Source: Planococcus citri
Taxonomy: Eukaryota; Arthropoda; Insecta; Hemiptera; Pseudococcidae
Direction: 5' to 3'
Assembly: GCF_950023065.1 (NCBI RefSeq)
Contig: NC_088680.1
Span: 26,400,559 to 26,464,558, forward strand
Length of the DNA stretch: 64,000 nucleotides
Shown: positions 37,001 to 48,182 of the stretch, piece after piece
How the letters are laid out: each line of letters opens with the position of its first letter
How positions within the stretch are numbered: the first letter of the stretch is position 1
Position numbers and translations under genes: made by a program
The notes under the pieces: model-generated
Databases searched by the model: none
What the model was told of the DNA's origin: nothing
Seen by the model: the letters and a program-made list of their open reading frames with translations, nothing else

Positions 37001-39019
37001 CGATTAGGAATTTGGCTACAGCTTGAGGAGTATTATCGAGGAAACCGTTCTGCATTAAATAACTGATACCTTTTTCTGGTTTCTTATTGAATAAATTCAG
37101 TCCAACTCTGTATTGACGTTTTCTGGTCGCTTCAGAAACCTGAAACATCAACAATTAATTAAAAATTGAACAGAATTTTCACATTTTGAGCTTCAATTTG
37201 AAAAAAAAAAATCAAATCGAAAATATAAAATGATGGAGTAACTCTTACTTGAGGTTTTTTATTCCACGACCCGATACTCCCCGAGTAATTCGACATGCTA
37301 ATAGATGAAGAATGTGAAGCATTCATCGTTGAACTAGAATCACTACTCGATGACTGTACGCTGGACATACTTCCACTATGTTTAGTTTTACCAAAAGACA
37401 TATCGGAATTCGACAGCAAACTCTGATTACTATCGTTGGATTTGAACGATATAGACGAAGTTCGTTTGGGAACTTCCGGCGGTACTTTTTTCGGCGTTGA
37501 CATCTGAGATAACGATGAAGGCACATGGTATTGTGATGCATTATAATACAAGTACTGATTGGAGTATTTCTTTTGGTAGGCAGTATGATACTGGAATGCG
37601 ACAGGAGAGCTGGAATTGCACGACGACATGAGCGTTTGATACGTTCTGGATACTTCAACCGAACCGGAATGATTTTGCGGAACCTGATCGATTATCCGAT
37701 TAATAATACAATCGTGAAACAAAAGCCATTAACGACAGAGTACAATTACCTTTAAGCAATACGAGCTGTTGCAAACGTTTATCGGCGAAGGTGTATTCAT
37801 ACAGCAGGCCGAACATGTTGTTGAGACATTTGCGCAACAGTAATTACAACTTGTGCAACGGCCAGCGTACGTACGAGGTAGAGAATTCGTACCGTTTTCT
37901 AGCTCCGGTAAACGTTTCTCTTTCATAGAAAGAGATCTTATTGGTGTGACGTTGGCTTGCACACAAGATGAATTTTTCGGCTCGCAATATTCCACGTGAG
38001 GATGGGTAGAATTTGAAGTATTTTCGATACGTCTGCTAACTCGTTTTTCACCTTTGGCCATGGCAGTGATATCGGTGAACTTTTTTATAAGCATGTAACG
38101 CCTGAATGCACGCTGTATGGTTACGGCAGCGTTTCTCGCTTTCGCTCCTCCATATTTGCGTTCTATCATTTCGATTTGCTTTTCTAGTAAGTCTTGAGAT
38201 AATTCGTAACTGCAATTTGAACAGATGTGTTATATCTATCAACTTTGTTTACACTAGCGATATGTTAATTACCAACCTCATTACGGTTCGCGAATGATTC
38301 ACGAATTCGGACGAGTTATTACGTATATTGTTGTTATTACTGTGAGCATTGTACCATTGGTAATGATAAGGCTCAGTGAAGTTAGCCGCTGATTTATAAT
38401 TGTCATTCAGGTCTTCTTCGTTAAGGTCATCGATATCGCCGTTTAGTTCTTCTTCATCGTATTCGTTGCACTCTTCGTTACTGCGAACACGTACAGAATA
38501 TTGGAAATTTTGCAACCTTAATACATATAAATCACTAATCGATGGAAATATTTACCCATCTCGTCCGTCTCCGACCGATCCATTCATATAATTCTGTCTG
38601 ATTTTTTCCGAAGACCTGAAGCAAAACACCAAACGATAAAATATGTCAACGGATTGTAAACAATTACAAATAATTACATTCATTGTAATACGTTGACGCC
38701 AAACAATAGGTATATTTTCGACATCGACAGGAAGTAAATTGAAAATCGTTTTGAATGTATTTATACTGATCTAGGGTAACACTTACCGTTCGCTGTACAT
38801 TCGTCTCAAGTCGACGATGTCTAGTTCGAATTTTAACTTTGAGTTTTCGCATATTAACAAATCTCTTTCCGTTTTCACTGTATTTAGCTCGGATTTTAGT
38901 CGAGCTATTTCTTGATTCTGCTTATTGATTATGTTCAAACTGTCTTCCAACGTTATGTTTCTTCGGTCGATTTGATGGTAGTAGTCGTATGATACATCTT
39001 TATCATTATTCTTATTCAT
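28016..39019 (-). CDS. siz: Schizo/IQSEC-family Arf guanine-nucleotide exchange factor (11 exons, 879 aa)
   Basis: Exons on the minus strand: 39019-38787, 38615-38556, 38480-38277, 38209-37750, 37683-37249, 37139-36922, 36850-36561, 36477-36338, 32775-32550, 28547-28364, 28205-28016. All introns are GT-AG and the joined length of 2640 nt keeps one frame. Residues 20-72 form a coiled coil. An IQ calmodulin-binding motif lies at about 192-211 (AAVTIQRAFRRY), preceded by a YELSQDLLEKQIEM helix. A Ser-rich linker spans about 330-460. The Sec7 domain covers about 470-640, with glutamic-finger E566 in FRMPGEAQKIERL and the MLNTDLHKP signature. A split PH domain runs from about 683 to 800. Family knowledge: these proteins activate Arf6 at the membrane; fly Schizo/Loner acts in axon guidance and myoblast fusion. 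The first ATG is preceded by an acceptor-like CTTTCTCTAG, so a leader exon is likely upstream. The two largest introns (3.8 and 4.0 kb) interrupt the Sec7-PH part. Confidence 0.96.
28548..32549. other. Large intron of the Schizo gene (splits the PH domain)
   Basis: This 4.0 kb intron separates the first part of the PH domain (ending near KTQR) from its second part (starting YQFGIQL). Most of it is A/T-rich. It contains the repeat at 30291-31408. The open frames near 31864-32469 on both strands overlap each other and have no motif. Confidence 0.85.
30291..31408. repeat. Inverted-ended, internally repetitive element in Schizo intron
   Basis: The right end reads GTAACCGAGTACGAGCCCTG. Its reverse complement starts CAGGGCTCGTACTCGGTTAC and matches the left end CAGAACTCGTACTCA. 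Subterminal AAAAGTAAC, AGTAACC and AAAGTGAC words on the left mirror GTTACTTTT, GGTTACT and GTCACTTTT words on the right. The interior cycles through TTTGGCAAAAAA(C/T)GA and GACTTTTTGGAA phrases and a run of 13 G at 30963-30975. CAGGG ends resemble hAT-type non-autonomous elements. No clear 8-bp target duplication was found. The minus-strand frames at 30446-31141 are these repeats read through. Confidence 0.55.
34409..35066. mobile_element. hAT-type miniature inverted-repeat element with intact target duplication
   Basis: The element is 642 bp, 34417-35058. It starts TAGGGCTAGGATTTT and ends with the exact reverse complement AAAATCCTAGCCCTA, giving 15-bp perfect terminal inverted repeats. It is flanked on both sides by CTGATTAC (34409-34416 and 35059-35066), a perfect 8-bp direct duplication. 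Eight-bp duplications are characteristic of hAT transposases. The inside is T-rich with TAGTGCTTTTTTT-type words and no transposase frame, so it must have been mobilised in trans. It sits in an intron of the Schizo gene. The intact ends suggest fairly recent insertion. A diverged internal relative is at 24660-25080. Confidence 0.9.
35230..35804 (+). other. Two neighbouring orphan open frames inside a Schizo intron
   Basis: A frame of 81 codons (35230-35475) and one of 83 codons (35553-35804) lie antisense to the Schizo gene. Both have balanced, charged composition (for example KLVEVEMIKIQRNPK in the first), unlike the F/K/N-rich chance frames elsewhere. They are in different frames, and I found no convincing donor and acceptor joining them. 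The underlying DNA is rich in ATCGA words, which can keep frames open by composition. They may be remnants of a mobile-element gene or simply chance. No family was recognised. Confidence 0.25.
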
Positions 39020-39040
39020 AATTCCGATCCAGGTGATCAA

Positions 39041-40864
39041 AAACTAGAGAAAGTAAATCACAACTTTACTTCATCAATCCGAAAATGGAAATTACTCAGC
39101 GAATTGTCACATCGTACGCGTCGAACAAGATGAAAATAACGTGTCAGAATTCACTTAGAACTACATTTCCGACTTTTTTTTCAAACATACGGGCATCACA
39201 TTTACGAAATCATCAATTTTTTACAACATAATCACAACAGCTGTTTGTATATTATGGACCTACTTCGCCTGAAGAAAAGTGTGAGACAGACATCGTGGGA
39301 AATGGGCAAATCTTACGTTGTATTGGTTTTGTGACGTAAGCGCGATATGAGCGCTACCTGTGGTGAAGTTGCAGTAGTAACGTTTCATGTTTTTGATTGG
39401 CTGAATTCTGAATCTTTCATTGCTTCCTAAAATATTTTTCTTTCTTTTTAAAATTTTTTTGATAAAAATAAAATTTTCACATTTTGAATTTGATTGAATT
39501 GAATCTGACAAGGGAACCTCTCGAAGGTGTCCGGCTCTGATTTAAATTAAACAGAACCGCGATTTTTGGAAAGAGTATGATTAGTATGATTATGATCTGA
39601 TCTGACTCTGAGTCCTGAGTCTGACTCAGAGTCAGAATTTCTGAAATCCCCGTAGCGGTCGTAGCAAATAAAATTCTTATGGTCAATTCTCAGTTTTATT
39701 CATGTATCTAGCTAGCTACCCAGATTTCTGATTTTTGTCGAATTTTTGAAAATTCAAAATCGACTATTTTTGACGAAGTAGTCATTAGATTAGATAAGCT
39801 TTTTAAAAAAATGTATGCTTACTCGTTCACTGTTCAGTAAAAATGATGGAAAATAATCCTGAAACTACATACACCAATATCATAATAATGTAGTAACACC
39901 TTCAAACCTAATTTCACCATTTCAGGCATATTTCTGGCCATTCTAGAATTTCCAGTACGATTCTCGATTCCTCCAGAAGTCCGGACTTTTGAAATTTAAT
40001 TTTTTCAGAAGGTGTGAAAATAAATTTGGGCAGCTAAAAATCCTAGGCAAAAATCGCGGTCCCATGCAAATCAAAAGCGGTCGATCCGAGACGTAATCTT
40101 GTGACTCGTAAGTGAACAGTTCTCAAAAATTTATAGATAATATACTCGTAGTTTTAGGTTTCAAGAACAAGAACAGTAAAAAAATATGATTAAAAATAAT
40201 TTCTAATAATTTAAACCCAAAAAAAAAGGTTATGAAAATTAAAGAAGTGAGATTTTTGTTTTCTTAGGTAATTAATATCAAACTGGAAGAAACATTTCAC
40301 AACAACACTAAGTTTGATTAAAACACGTTGATATAACGTTACTTTAGTACCTACCTACCTACTCTACTTCATTTGCTACAGGTAAAACAGAAAACCATTG
40401 TCAAATCAATCCAATTCAAAAATTTGCAAACTCGACACCAAAAACGAAATACTGGAGATCTAAAATATCAACCTACCAAAACTGAGAAGAAAACTTTTAT
40501 AATCTCACATTTACCAAATATTCACCAAAATATTATTATGAAATACGACACTCATCTCGTCCACTAAATTTACTTTTTAGCTGTACCCAAAACTAATTGG
40601 TTTAATTGATATAAAATGAGATGGAATTCTTAGGAAATAAATGTACGACGGTTAATATTTTAGTAAAGACGTGCTATATATATTTCCACCATCACAATGC
40701 TTTTAAATTGATTATATCCTGTTTCCCATTAAGTTTAACACTACACCATTCATTGTGATTCGTTATATGATCCATGGCTATTTATGATAAATGTATTAAG
40801 CGAATACGTATATTGTACGAATTAAGAGTATGACATAGCTGGAATTTGGTTTTCATTGTTCACG
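39041..40864. promoter_or_regulatory. Divergent intergenic region between Schizo and the SLC6 transporter
   Basis: The Schizo start codon (minus, 39019) and the SLC6 start codon (plus, 40865) face away from each other across 1.8 kb. Both promoters, and probably a non-coding first exon of Schizo, must lie here or beyond. The only structured element I see is the 13-bp-arm hairpin at 39602-39635. No convincing TATA box could be assigned to either gene. Confidence 0.5.
39602..39635. repeat. Perfect 13-bp inverted repeat with 8-nt loop, containing a TGACTCA site
   Basis: CTGACTCTGAGTC is followed after 8 nt by its exact reverse complement GACTCAGAGTCAG. The second arm overlaps TGACTCA (39622-39628), the consensus of AP-1 (Jun/Fos). 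The surroundings are AT-rich, so a GC-balanced perfect palindrome stands out. It lies about 580 bp upstream of the Schizo start codon. Confidence 0.7.
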
Positions 40865-43629
40865 ATGACCGAAAAAAGTGAAAATATTGACATCGGTTTA
40901 AAAACAGACAATGATGGAAAATCATACGTCAGAGAGAAATGGGCCCATAAAATAGAATTCGTCTTGTCAGGAATAGGGTTCGCTGTGGGGCTCGGAAATG
41001 TTTGGAGGTTTCCATACTTATGCTACAAAAATGGCGGCGGTAAGATGAATTTTGATTTTTTTTTTATTCTCAAATGCCTAAAATGTATCGATGATTTACC
41101 TACCTATAATACTTTCGTAGGAGCATTTCTGATACCATTTTTCGTATGCTTGGTTACCGGTGGTATACCTATTTTTTTGCTAGAAATTGGTCTCGGTCAG
41201 TTGACCAGCGAAGGAGGTATTACAGCTTGGAATATCTGTCCTGTATTTAAAGGTTAGTCCTTAAATCATGCTTAATTGAAATGATCGATAGGAGCGCACG
41301 CGTGTAATAAACCGTCTCCTTCATTAGGTTAATGTCCAGTTCGGTCGGACTTCGATGGACTAATTTAATATACCCGCATACTGCGCTGTCTCTCTTGCTT
41401 ATTTATATTCATATTTCATATTATGGTGCCTTCTTAATGCAATCAATTCATTGAAAAGAGAAAAGATTAATTTTATAACGAAAAATACTTGTTTACAGGA
41501 ATTGGTTATGCAACAACTATAGTTTGTTTTTTACTCAATGTGTACTACATTGTAATACTCGCGTGGGCTGGTCATTATTTTTATAACTCTTTCAACTCGG
41601 TGTTACCTTGGAGCACCTGTGACAATTGGTGGAATACGAAAAATTGCTTTGTACCGAAGATTCAGCTGAGAGAGAGTTTTGTAGCAGGAAATAGTTCTAT
41701 AAGAAGAGTCGACTCTGTTGTTGAGTATTGGGAGTATGCATTTGTGTTTTCTTTAATCAAAAATTCAAACGAACATTTCTTCTTTGAACACATCATCAAT
41801 ACATTTAGTATAAGTAAAAAAATTACATCGAATTTTAATTCGAATAAATTACCAGCACAAACTCACAAAGACATGGGGATCAGTTACACCTAGGTAGTAA
41901 ATAGGTAGGTACAGGTACGACGCCTATTCACAAATTGACTGTCGATTAGTAATTCGTAGTACCTACTGCTATAAACAATGCAAAAAAATGTGAATTGTGC
42001 AATAAAATGTATCGTGTATTGTTTTGCGAATGTTGCAGGAGACGAGTATTAAGAATCAGCAGCGGAGTCGACGAACCAGGTGGTTTACAATGGGAATTAG
42101 CGTTATCGCTCTTGATAGTATGGATTTTAATCTACTTCTGTGTCTGGAAAGGTATAAAGACATCTGGAAAAGTTGTTTATTTTACAGGTAATGCACCAAA
42201 TTCAAATCTTGACTGTTTTGAGAAGCTGTAGGTATACATTAGGTGATTTTTTTCGGTTCTTTTTACAGCTGTTTTTCCTTACGTAATGCTGACGGTGCTG
42301 TTTTTCCGAGGTATCACTTTGGACGGTGCATTGGACGGTATAAAATTCTACCTGAAACCCGATTTCAGTAAAATAACAGAACCACAGGTAGATTATGAAT
42401 AAATTTTATAAAACTCCAGCAAAAAGAAAAGTTCTTAAATTCCATTCGCTCTAATCACAGGTTTGGATTGACGCCGGAACTCAGATATTTTTCTCGTACG
42501 CGATCGCTCTAGGATGCATGATTGCTCTCGGATCGTACAATAAATTCAATAATAATTTCGTCAAGGACTGTTTCATCATCGCAGCAACCAACACGAGCAC
42601 CAGTTTATACGCCGGATTCGCCATATTCAGTGTACTGGGTTACATGGCTAAAGAACAAGGAGTACCTATCGCTCAAGTCGCAGAATCTGGTCCTGGACTA
42701 GTGTTCATAGCATATCCAAAAGCTGTCACTCAAATGCCATGGTCTCCGGTGTGGTCGATGTCATTCTTCATGATGATCTTGCTGATTGGCGTCGATTCGC
42801 AGTTCGTTGGCGTTGAAGGGTTTATCACAGCTGTCGTCGATATTTTTCCCAATTATTTTAGAGTTGGAAAAAGAAAAGAGAAGTTCATCGCTTACGTGTG
42901 TTTCTTCAGTTACTTGATAGGACTATTGATGGTCACAGAAGTGAGTTCATAATAGCTTACATCCTTGCAGATCAAAATTAGACGAATAGGAAAGAAAAAT
43001 CTGATTTACCTACTTACACCTTTTTTCCAGGGTGGAATGTACGTTTTCCAAATATTCGACTTTTATGCTGCCAGTGGTATGGTTTTACTTTGTATTTGTT
43101 TCTTCGAATCTATCTGCATTGCTTACTTCTACGGTGTTGATAAATTTTATGACGATATCACAAGAATGGTAGGATATCGTTTGATGCCATGGTTCAAATA
43201 CTGCTGGATGTATTTCACACCAGTTATCACTTTGGTGAGTGAATTGAACTTGAAATGAATTAAAATGCAAAATGAATCAATGCAAAAACATTTCGTACTC
43301 TATTTTACAGGGAATTATGATGTTCTCAATTTCATCGTCGTTAACTTTAACTTATAATCGAGTTTACCGATATCCCAACTGGGCTATGGCTATTGGATGG
43401 ACGATGGCTTTGATACCCATTATCTGTATACCCATTTATTTCGTTTATTATTTATTCACGAGACCCGGAAATAATATAAATGAGGTAATTAGGTATTTAT
43501 AAAAAAATATCTCAAATAATAACTGAAATATTAGCTTAAAAATCGATCAATTTGAATGACTTACAGAAATGGAAGAAAGCAACGGAGTCTCTGATACCAG
43601 AAAAACACAACGATGTCCCAATCTCTTGA
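40865..43629 (+). CDS. Sodium/chloride-dependent neurotransmitter transporter, SLC6 family, GABA-transporter-like (9 exons, 576 aa)
   Basis: Exons: 40865-41039, 41121-41252, 41499-41733, 42039-42187, 42269-42387, 42461-42940, 43031-43234, 43311-43484, 43567-43629. All are GT-AG and total 1731 nt in frame. TM1 carries GLGNVWRFPYLC (42-53). It has Gly where monoamine carriers have Asp, so an amino-acid or GABA substrate is expected. TM3 Y119 aligns with GAT-1 Y140. Extracellular loop 2 has the conserved pair C143/C152 and a sequon at N167. The chloride-site residues of GAT-1 (Gln, Ser, Asn, Ser) are all present as Q278, S282, N314 and S318. Length and twelve predicted membrane segments fit the family. 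Plasma-membrane uptake driven by Na+ and Cl- follows from family knowledge. It resembles GAT-1 most in sequence from memory; the exact substrate is inferred. ATG 40865 is used because the only in-frame codon above it that could initiate is a TTG. Confidence 0.95.
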
Positions 43630-43724
43630 CGATAGAAGAATAATTTGCGATATTTAACTATAAGTAGCTCGAACTTTTTAATACTTTTGTATTTCAAAAC
43701 AATGGTAACGTTTTAAAAATGAAA

Positions 43725-43730
43725 AATAAA
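43725..43730 (+). terminator. Polyadenylation signal of the SLC6 gene
   Basis: AATAAA lies about 95 nt after the TGA stop of the transporter and before the next gene, at a normal distance for a short 3' untranslated region. Confidence 0.6.
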
Positions 43731-44205
43731 GGTTAAAAATCATCGTTCATGATTGCTTTCTAAAAAAATCACGTAATTTTTTGAAAATCGGCGCCATTCG
43801 CCTTCGTTTCTCTCTTCTCTCAGTTCTGTTCTCTCTCTCAGTTTTCTTCACAAAGTACGCTATCTGTCGTATAGAACAATTATTATTCTAAAGATCGAGT
43901 GTTTTCTAGAATGAAATCCCAAAAAGAAAACTCGTAAATAGAAATTCTAATTCAGAAAATCTGATGATTGTTGATCTTTTTTTTCTAAAAACGAGTGAAT
44001 TAATAATCAAGTTTTGCCTGTAATAATCAATTCTTAGTTCAATTTTTGTGCTATTCATCGTAAAAGAATACTACTTGATGGTAAGATAGCTTATGCATTA
44101 TTAGATCAAGCACACCACATTCTCATAATCATAACACTCTAAAAATCATGTATTCCATAATCTATACATCTGGGTAATCTCCGATTAATTATTTCCAGTA
44201 TCAAA
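43731..44205 (+). promoter_or_regulatory. Promoter and 5' leader region of the HspBP1-like gene
   Basis: Fewer than 500 bp separate the SLC6 polyadenylation signal from the HspBP1 start codon. ATTATTTCCAG at 44188-44198 is a good acceptor 7 nt before the start codon, so a non-coding leader exon probably lies upstream. The CT-rich segment at 43806-43850 is a possible core promoter or start region. No TATA box was assigned. Confidence 0.4.
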
Positions 44206-45584
44206 ATGACTAGCGAAAGAAATCAATCCGATGAAAACGTCGTCTCAGCCGGCGGATCAGGCCCAAGTACTGCTACTTTGCAACAAATGTTAGCTATATC
44301 TACTTCTCTGACTAACGAACAAAATCCAAACCCTACCGGACCTGTGGATAAAGATGTAAGTATAAGTAACGAAGTATTACTCACAACGTATCGCTAAACT
44401 TGATCTGAAATATCTCAATATCGACTTAACTTTTCAGAGGATGAAATTCTTCTTCGAAAGCCTTCAAAGCATCCAAGGCAGTTACCAAGATGATATAGAA
44501 GTAATCAAGCACAGTTTAGCCGAACTGAAAAGCTGGTCTGGTGATAATTCGTCGCTGGAAAGTTGTACTTTAGCGTTACAGAATATCATGGATCTCGTCG
44601 ATCACATAGACGTAGCATCAGGTAGAGTTTATGTTCAGTTTGAAATTCACTACGATGAAAAAGACACTCGATAACTGATTATTTACGTTGCAGATTTTAT
44701 GAAATTGAACGGGTTTGCGGTGGTTAGCAGATTTTTAAGTGTTGATGATCCAGAAGTGATTAGAATGTCGGCTGAAATTATCGGTATTTCGTGTCAGAAT
44801 CATCCTCTGTGTCAGAAAGCTGTCGTAGATCATCCTAAAATATTCCCCGATTTGTTCTCTGTCTTGCAGTCGAGTCAGTTGAAGGATGGTGTTAAATTGA
44901 AAGCTGTGTTTGCCCTATCTTGTGAGTTTTTCCCCAAGAAAAATCCTACAACTCATGATTTGAATGTTTTTAAACGATGATTCATTTTGTTACAGCTTCT
45001 ATTCAGAATAATCCTGCTGGCCACGATAAGTTTAAGAAATTGAACGGCTATGACGTATTCCTAAGTATACTAAAAACTGCCGATATTCCTCTAAGGTTGA
45101 GAATATGCTTCGTATTCGACTGCTTGTGTTCGCAATTTCCCGAAATCAAATGTAAGTATTGTACATACGATACCGAAAGCCTCTGTCAATACCATAGAGT
45201 ACTAATTTTACTGCTAAATTTCACAGCTAACTTGCTCGAGAAACATTACGTCAATTATTTAGTCGAATTATTGACTCTGATTCCTCTCGAAGAACCTAAA
45301 GAAACAGTACTTAACGCGATGCTGACATTTATCGAAGGATTTTACGACGCTATATGCGAATGTAAAAAAGAAGAACATAATTTGAAACCAATTCTCGAAT
45401 ACTTGATCGCTCACTATAAAGATGAAGTAGTTGTAAGTAGTTCGAAAATGAATTCTTGACCAATTTACTGAATTTACTCTGTAACTGTGTGTTATTTTTT
45501 AAGGTTGAAAAAGAAAAAGCAATCCGCCTCAAAGAAGAACTCGATCGGTTCGCGCCTGAAGGGGAACCAAACTTGAAAAAATAA
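44206..45584 (+). CDS. HSPBP1: Hsp70-binding protein 1 / Fes1-type nucleotide-exchange factor (6 exons, 334 aa)
   Basis: Exons: 44206-44355, 44438-44621, 44694-44921, 44996-45151, 45227-45432, 45504-45584. All are GT-AG and total 1005 nt in frame. The N-terminus is Ser/Gln-rich and carries LQQMLAISTS. The family core follows from about residue 51: RMKFFFESLQS, then armadillo-type helices with LVDHIDVASDFMKLNGF, an ISCQNHPLCQKAVVDH helix, and KLNGYDVFLSILKT. The C-terminus is charged (VEKEKAIRLKEELDRF), as in human HspBP1. Length is close to the human protein of about 360 aa. Family role: it binds the Hsp70 ATPase domain in the cytosol, promotes ADP release and tunes folding or triage of clients. 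Start ATG 44206 has AAA A before it and fits the family N-terminus. Confidence 0.93.
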
Positions 45585-45867
45585 CTCGTCGTATCGATTG
45601 GTCGGACGTTTTAAGCGTGTTTTCGATTTTATCCTGTGCCGAGGTGATATATAATTTGTTTTGCATGAGACCAGCATGTTGACCGAATGTATCTGTATCT
45701 TGGTTTCAAGACTCGAATTCCTCTTAATCTGTCTTTCTTCTATTTTTTTTCTACTGTATTATTGTTCTGTCTCGGTTCTAAGATAAGTTACGTAGATACG
45801 TAGTATTTTGTTTGATTGTTGAAACTGTGTGTTTGACGAAAATACAGAGCTGCCACCTCATTCCTTC

Positions 45868-45873
45868 AATAAA
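45868..45873 (+). terminator. Probable polyadenylation signal of the HspBP1-like gene
   Basis: AATAAA lies 284 nt after the TAA stop. No earlier AATAAA or ATTAAA was noticed in the 3' flank, so it is the best candidate end of the transcript. Confidence 0.5.
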
Positions 45874-46707
45874 CACTACATTCCAACATGAAGAAAACAC
45901 TAAAAAGCACTTGGATGCTTTTTTGATCCAATTACATATTTCCTATGGACACCTGGAAGGGGGGGGGGGTCGAAAAAATAATAATTTTTCAAGTAGGATT
46001 TCGTTGGTAAATTAACGATTTTTCTGATGAATTTGATGATTTTACCCAGGAATTTGAGGAAATTTGATTAAAAACAGCTGATCAGAAATCCTTCGAAAAA
46101 ATAAAAAGATCAACTTTTTAACAGCAGTCAAAAAAACACCAGATTTAGTGAAAATGCACTGGGGTTGGCAGCTCTGCGAAAATAACCGACTGGAATCGGA
46201 AATACATCTGTGTAATATTTCAATATTTTGTAAAAAGAGTAATATACGTGTTTATATTTTAATTATTCGTTGTACGATTTGTTATGCGTGTGTGAATTTA
46301 TGTGCAAAAATTCTCAATGCTTAGTACACAAGGTTCTGATATCAACGAGTCAGCGAATGTGATTCATATAAGTGAGGAGAATAACCCGAAGATGTGCGTT
46401 TTTTAAAAATGATTTGAAAACGTAATTCGTTGACTTACTATACTATTGTTATGTACGTACCAGGAAATTTAGAATTTTGTTTTCGTTTGTTGATTAATAA
46501 GTACGTGAGATTGTTCCAAATTTTAAAAATTATCCAGGAATACATTAAGAAGTATGAGAGAATTGAGAGATTTTGGATCGTGGACGTGTACTTCTGATAT
46601 CATTATTAGTGAAAAATTCACGTTTCAAGGGCTGTCAAAAAGGGACGAATATTATTTTCTGGATACTCGGTTTCATTGGTAATGATGTGTGATCTGATTT
46701 TTTTCAG

Positions 46708-46869
46708 TCTCAACTTGTCGACGCATCTGTGAAACCGTACACAAGATTTATAACGACGGCTTCGAGATTTCTTTTTTCAAAATTTGAAAGTAACCCTGGC
46801 CGAGTGGCCGTTGTTCCATTGCAATGGGCAAGTTTAGTATCCTTTTCACTCTCTTCTCCTCTCCTCTGA
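46708..46869 (+). CDS. Candidate isolated coding exon, unknown product
   Basis: After the good acceptor GATTTTTTTCAG a frame of 53 codons runs to TGA, including VKPYTRFITTASRF and NPGRVAVVPLQW. The segment is much less AT-rich than its flanks. A second frame is also open for 24 codons and looks equally protein-like, so the frame is uncertain. No partner exon or family was recognised. It may be a conserved non-coding exon or part of a gene between HspBP1 and 51 kb. Confidence 0.22.
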   Translation, partial: SQLVDASVKPYTRFITTASRFLFSKFESNPGRVAVVPLQWASLVSFSLSSPLL

Positions 46870-48076
46870 ATCAATATGACATTTTGGTTATTTGAATGTT
46901 GCTTGCCTGAAAAGCTTGAACTTATTCTGAGTTTTTCTGATTTTTTCCTTTTTTTTCTCGATTTGAAAACAATTTATGCATCGAAATTCTTCTGTTGACC
47001 TCGATATAAACTGATAAATCTTACCATTTAAAAAAAAAATATCATGAAAGTTGCTCCTTAGGCTTATCTTTTACTTCACTGCCATAAGTGAATTAAAATC
47101 TCAATGCTTATTTTCTGCCATTGACCCCCCCCCCCCCCGCCTTTATTCGCAGAGAATTTGCAATTTCAACCCATTTAATGAATCAGCGAGCAATAACATG
47201 AAAATATTGTATTGTACCTACGATTTTCAGACAATACGTTAGTGAAGTTGCATAAGTTGTTCTTTCAAGGTGTTATTAATTCCACATGTGAGTCATTTTC
47301 AGAACTGCTGTGTTTTTGGAACAGAGCCATATGCCATATTATATGGTATAGTTTAGCATGAAATAATCTATTTGAAAAATTTATATGTATCAACATAATT
47401 TTGTCATACCTACAGTATCTACACTAAAGTTTTGTTGAAATAATTTCAACTTCTTCAAATTGGAAAACTGATAGAGCGCACGCAGGTTTCATAAAAAGAG
47501 AAAAAAAAACGTTGATTTTTTTGGCGATTCATATGACTCATATGAGAATAAATGTTTGTAAGTAATACAAAAAGAAAGTCAGGGAGAAATTCAAGTCGAA
47601 TCAAAAGTTCAACCTACATACAAAGAATTGTTTTTTTCGATGGTCAATAAAATTTAAATTTATTTTTCAGTTTTAACGTGTTTTTGACACATTTTATTGC
47701 ATTTTTGGCAGGTTTCGTTGAAATTTCGGTACTTTTTGATAATTTTCAGTGATTTTAATGGGCAAATTTCGTTGATATTTCATTATTTCATTAATTTTCA
47801 ATAATGTTAATGCTGTTTTTGTGCACTTTTGCATCGATCCAGGTTTTCAACACTTCTTTATTCATTTTCGTAAAATTTTATTGAATTTTTTTTACCTTTT
47901 GGTAATTTTCAGTAATTTTAGCGTTTTTTGCGGTTTTTACTTAGATTTTAACGCCTTTTTAAATTTTTCATGCATTTTCGGCAGATTTTTTAAAAATTTT
48001 GGTATGTACTGCTTGGCAATTTTTTTAGCAATTGTAATGCCTTTTTGAATATTTTTACTTCATTTCCCCACTTTTT

Positions 48077-48182
48077 CATGTCTTTTCTGCAAATTTCTTT
48101 GAAATTTTATTAGTTTTTTTTTGTAATTTCATGTCTTTTCTGCAAATTTCTTTGAAATTTTATTAGTTTTTTTTTGTAATTT
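48077..48182. repeat. Perfect tandem duplication of a 53-bp unit
   Basis: The unit beginning CATGTCTTTTCTGCAAATTT and ending TTTTTTGTAATTT is present twice back to back (48077-48129 and 48130-48182) with no difference seen. In such decayed surroundings, identity means a very recent duplication or an assembly artefact. Confidence 0.85.
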
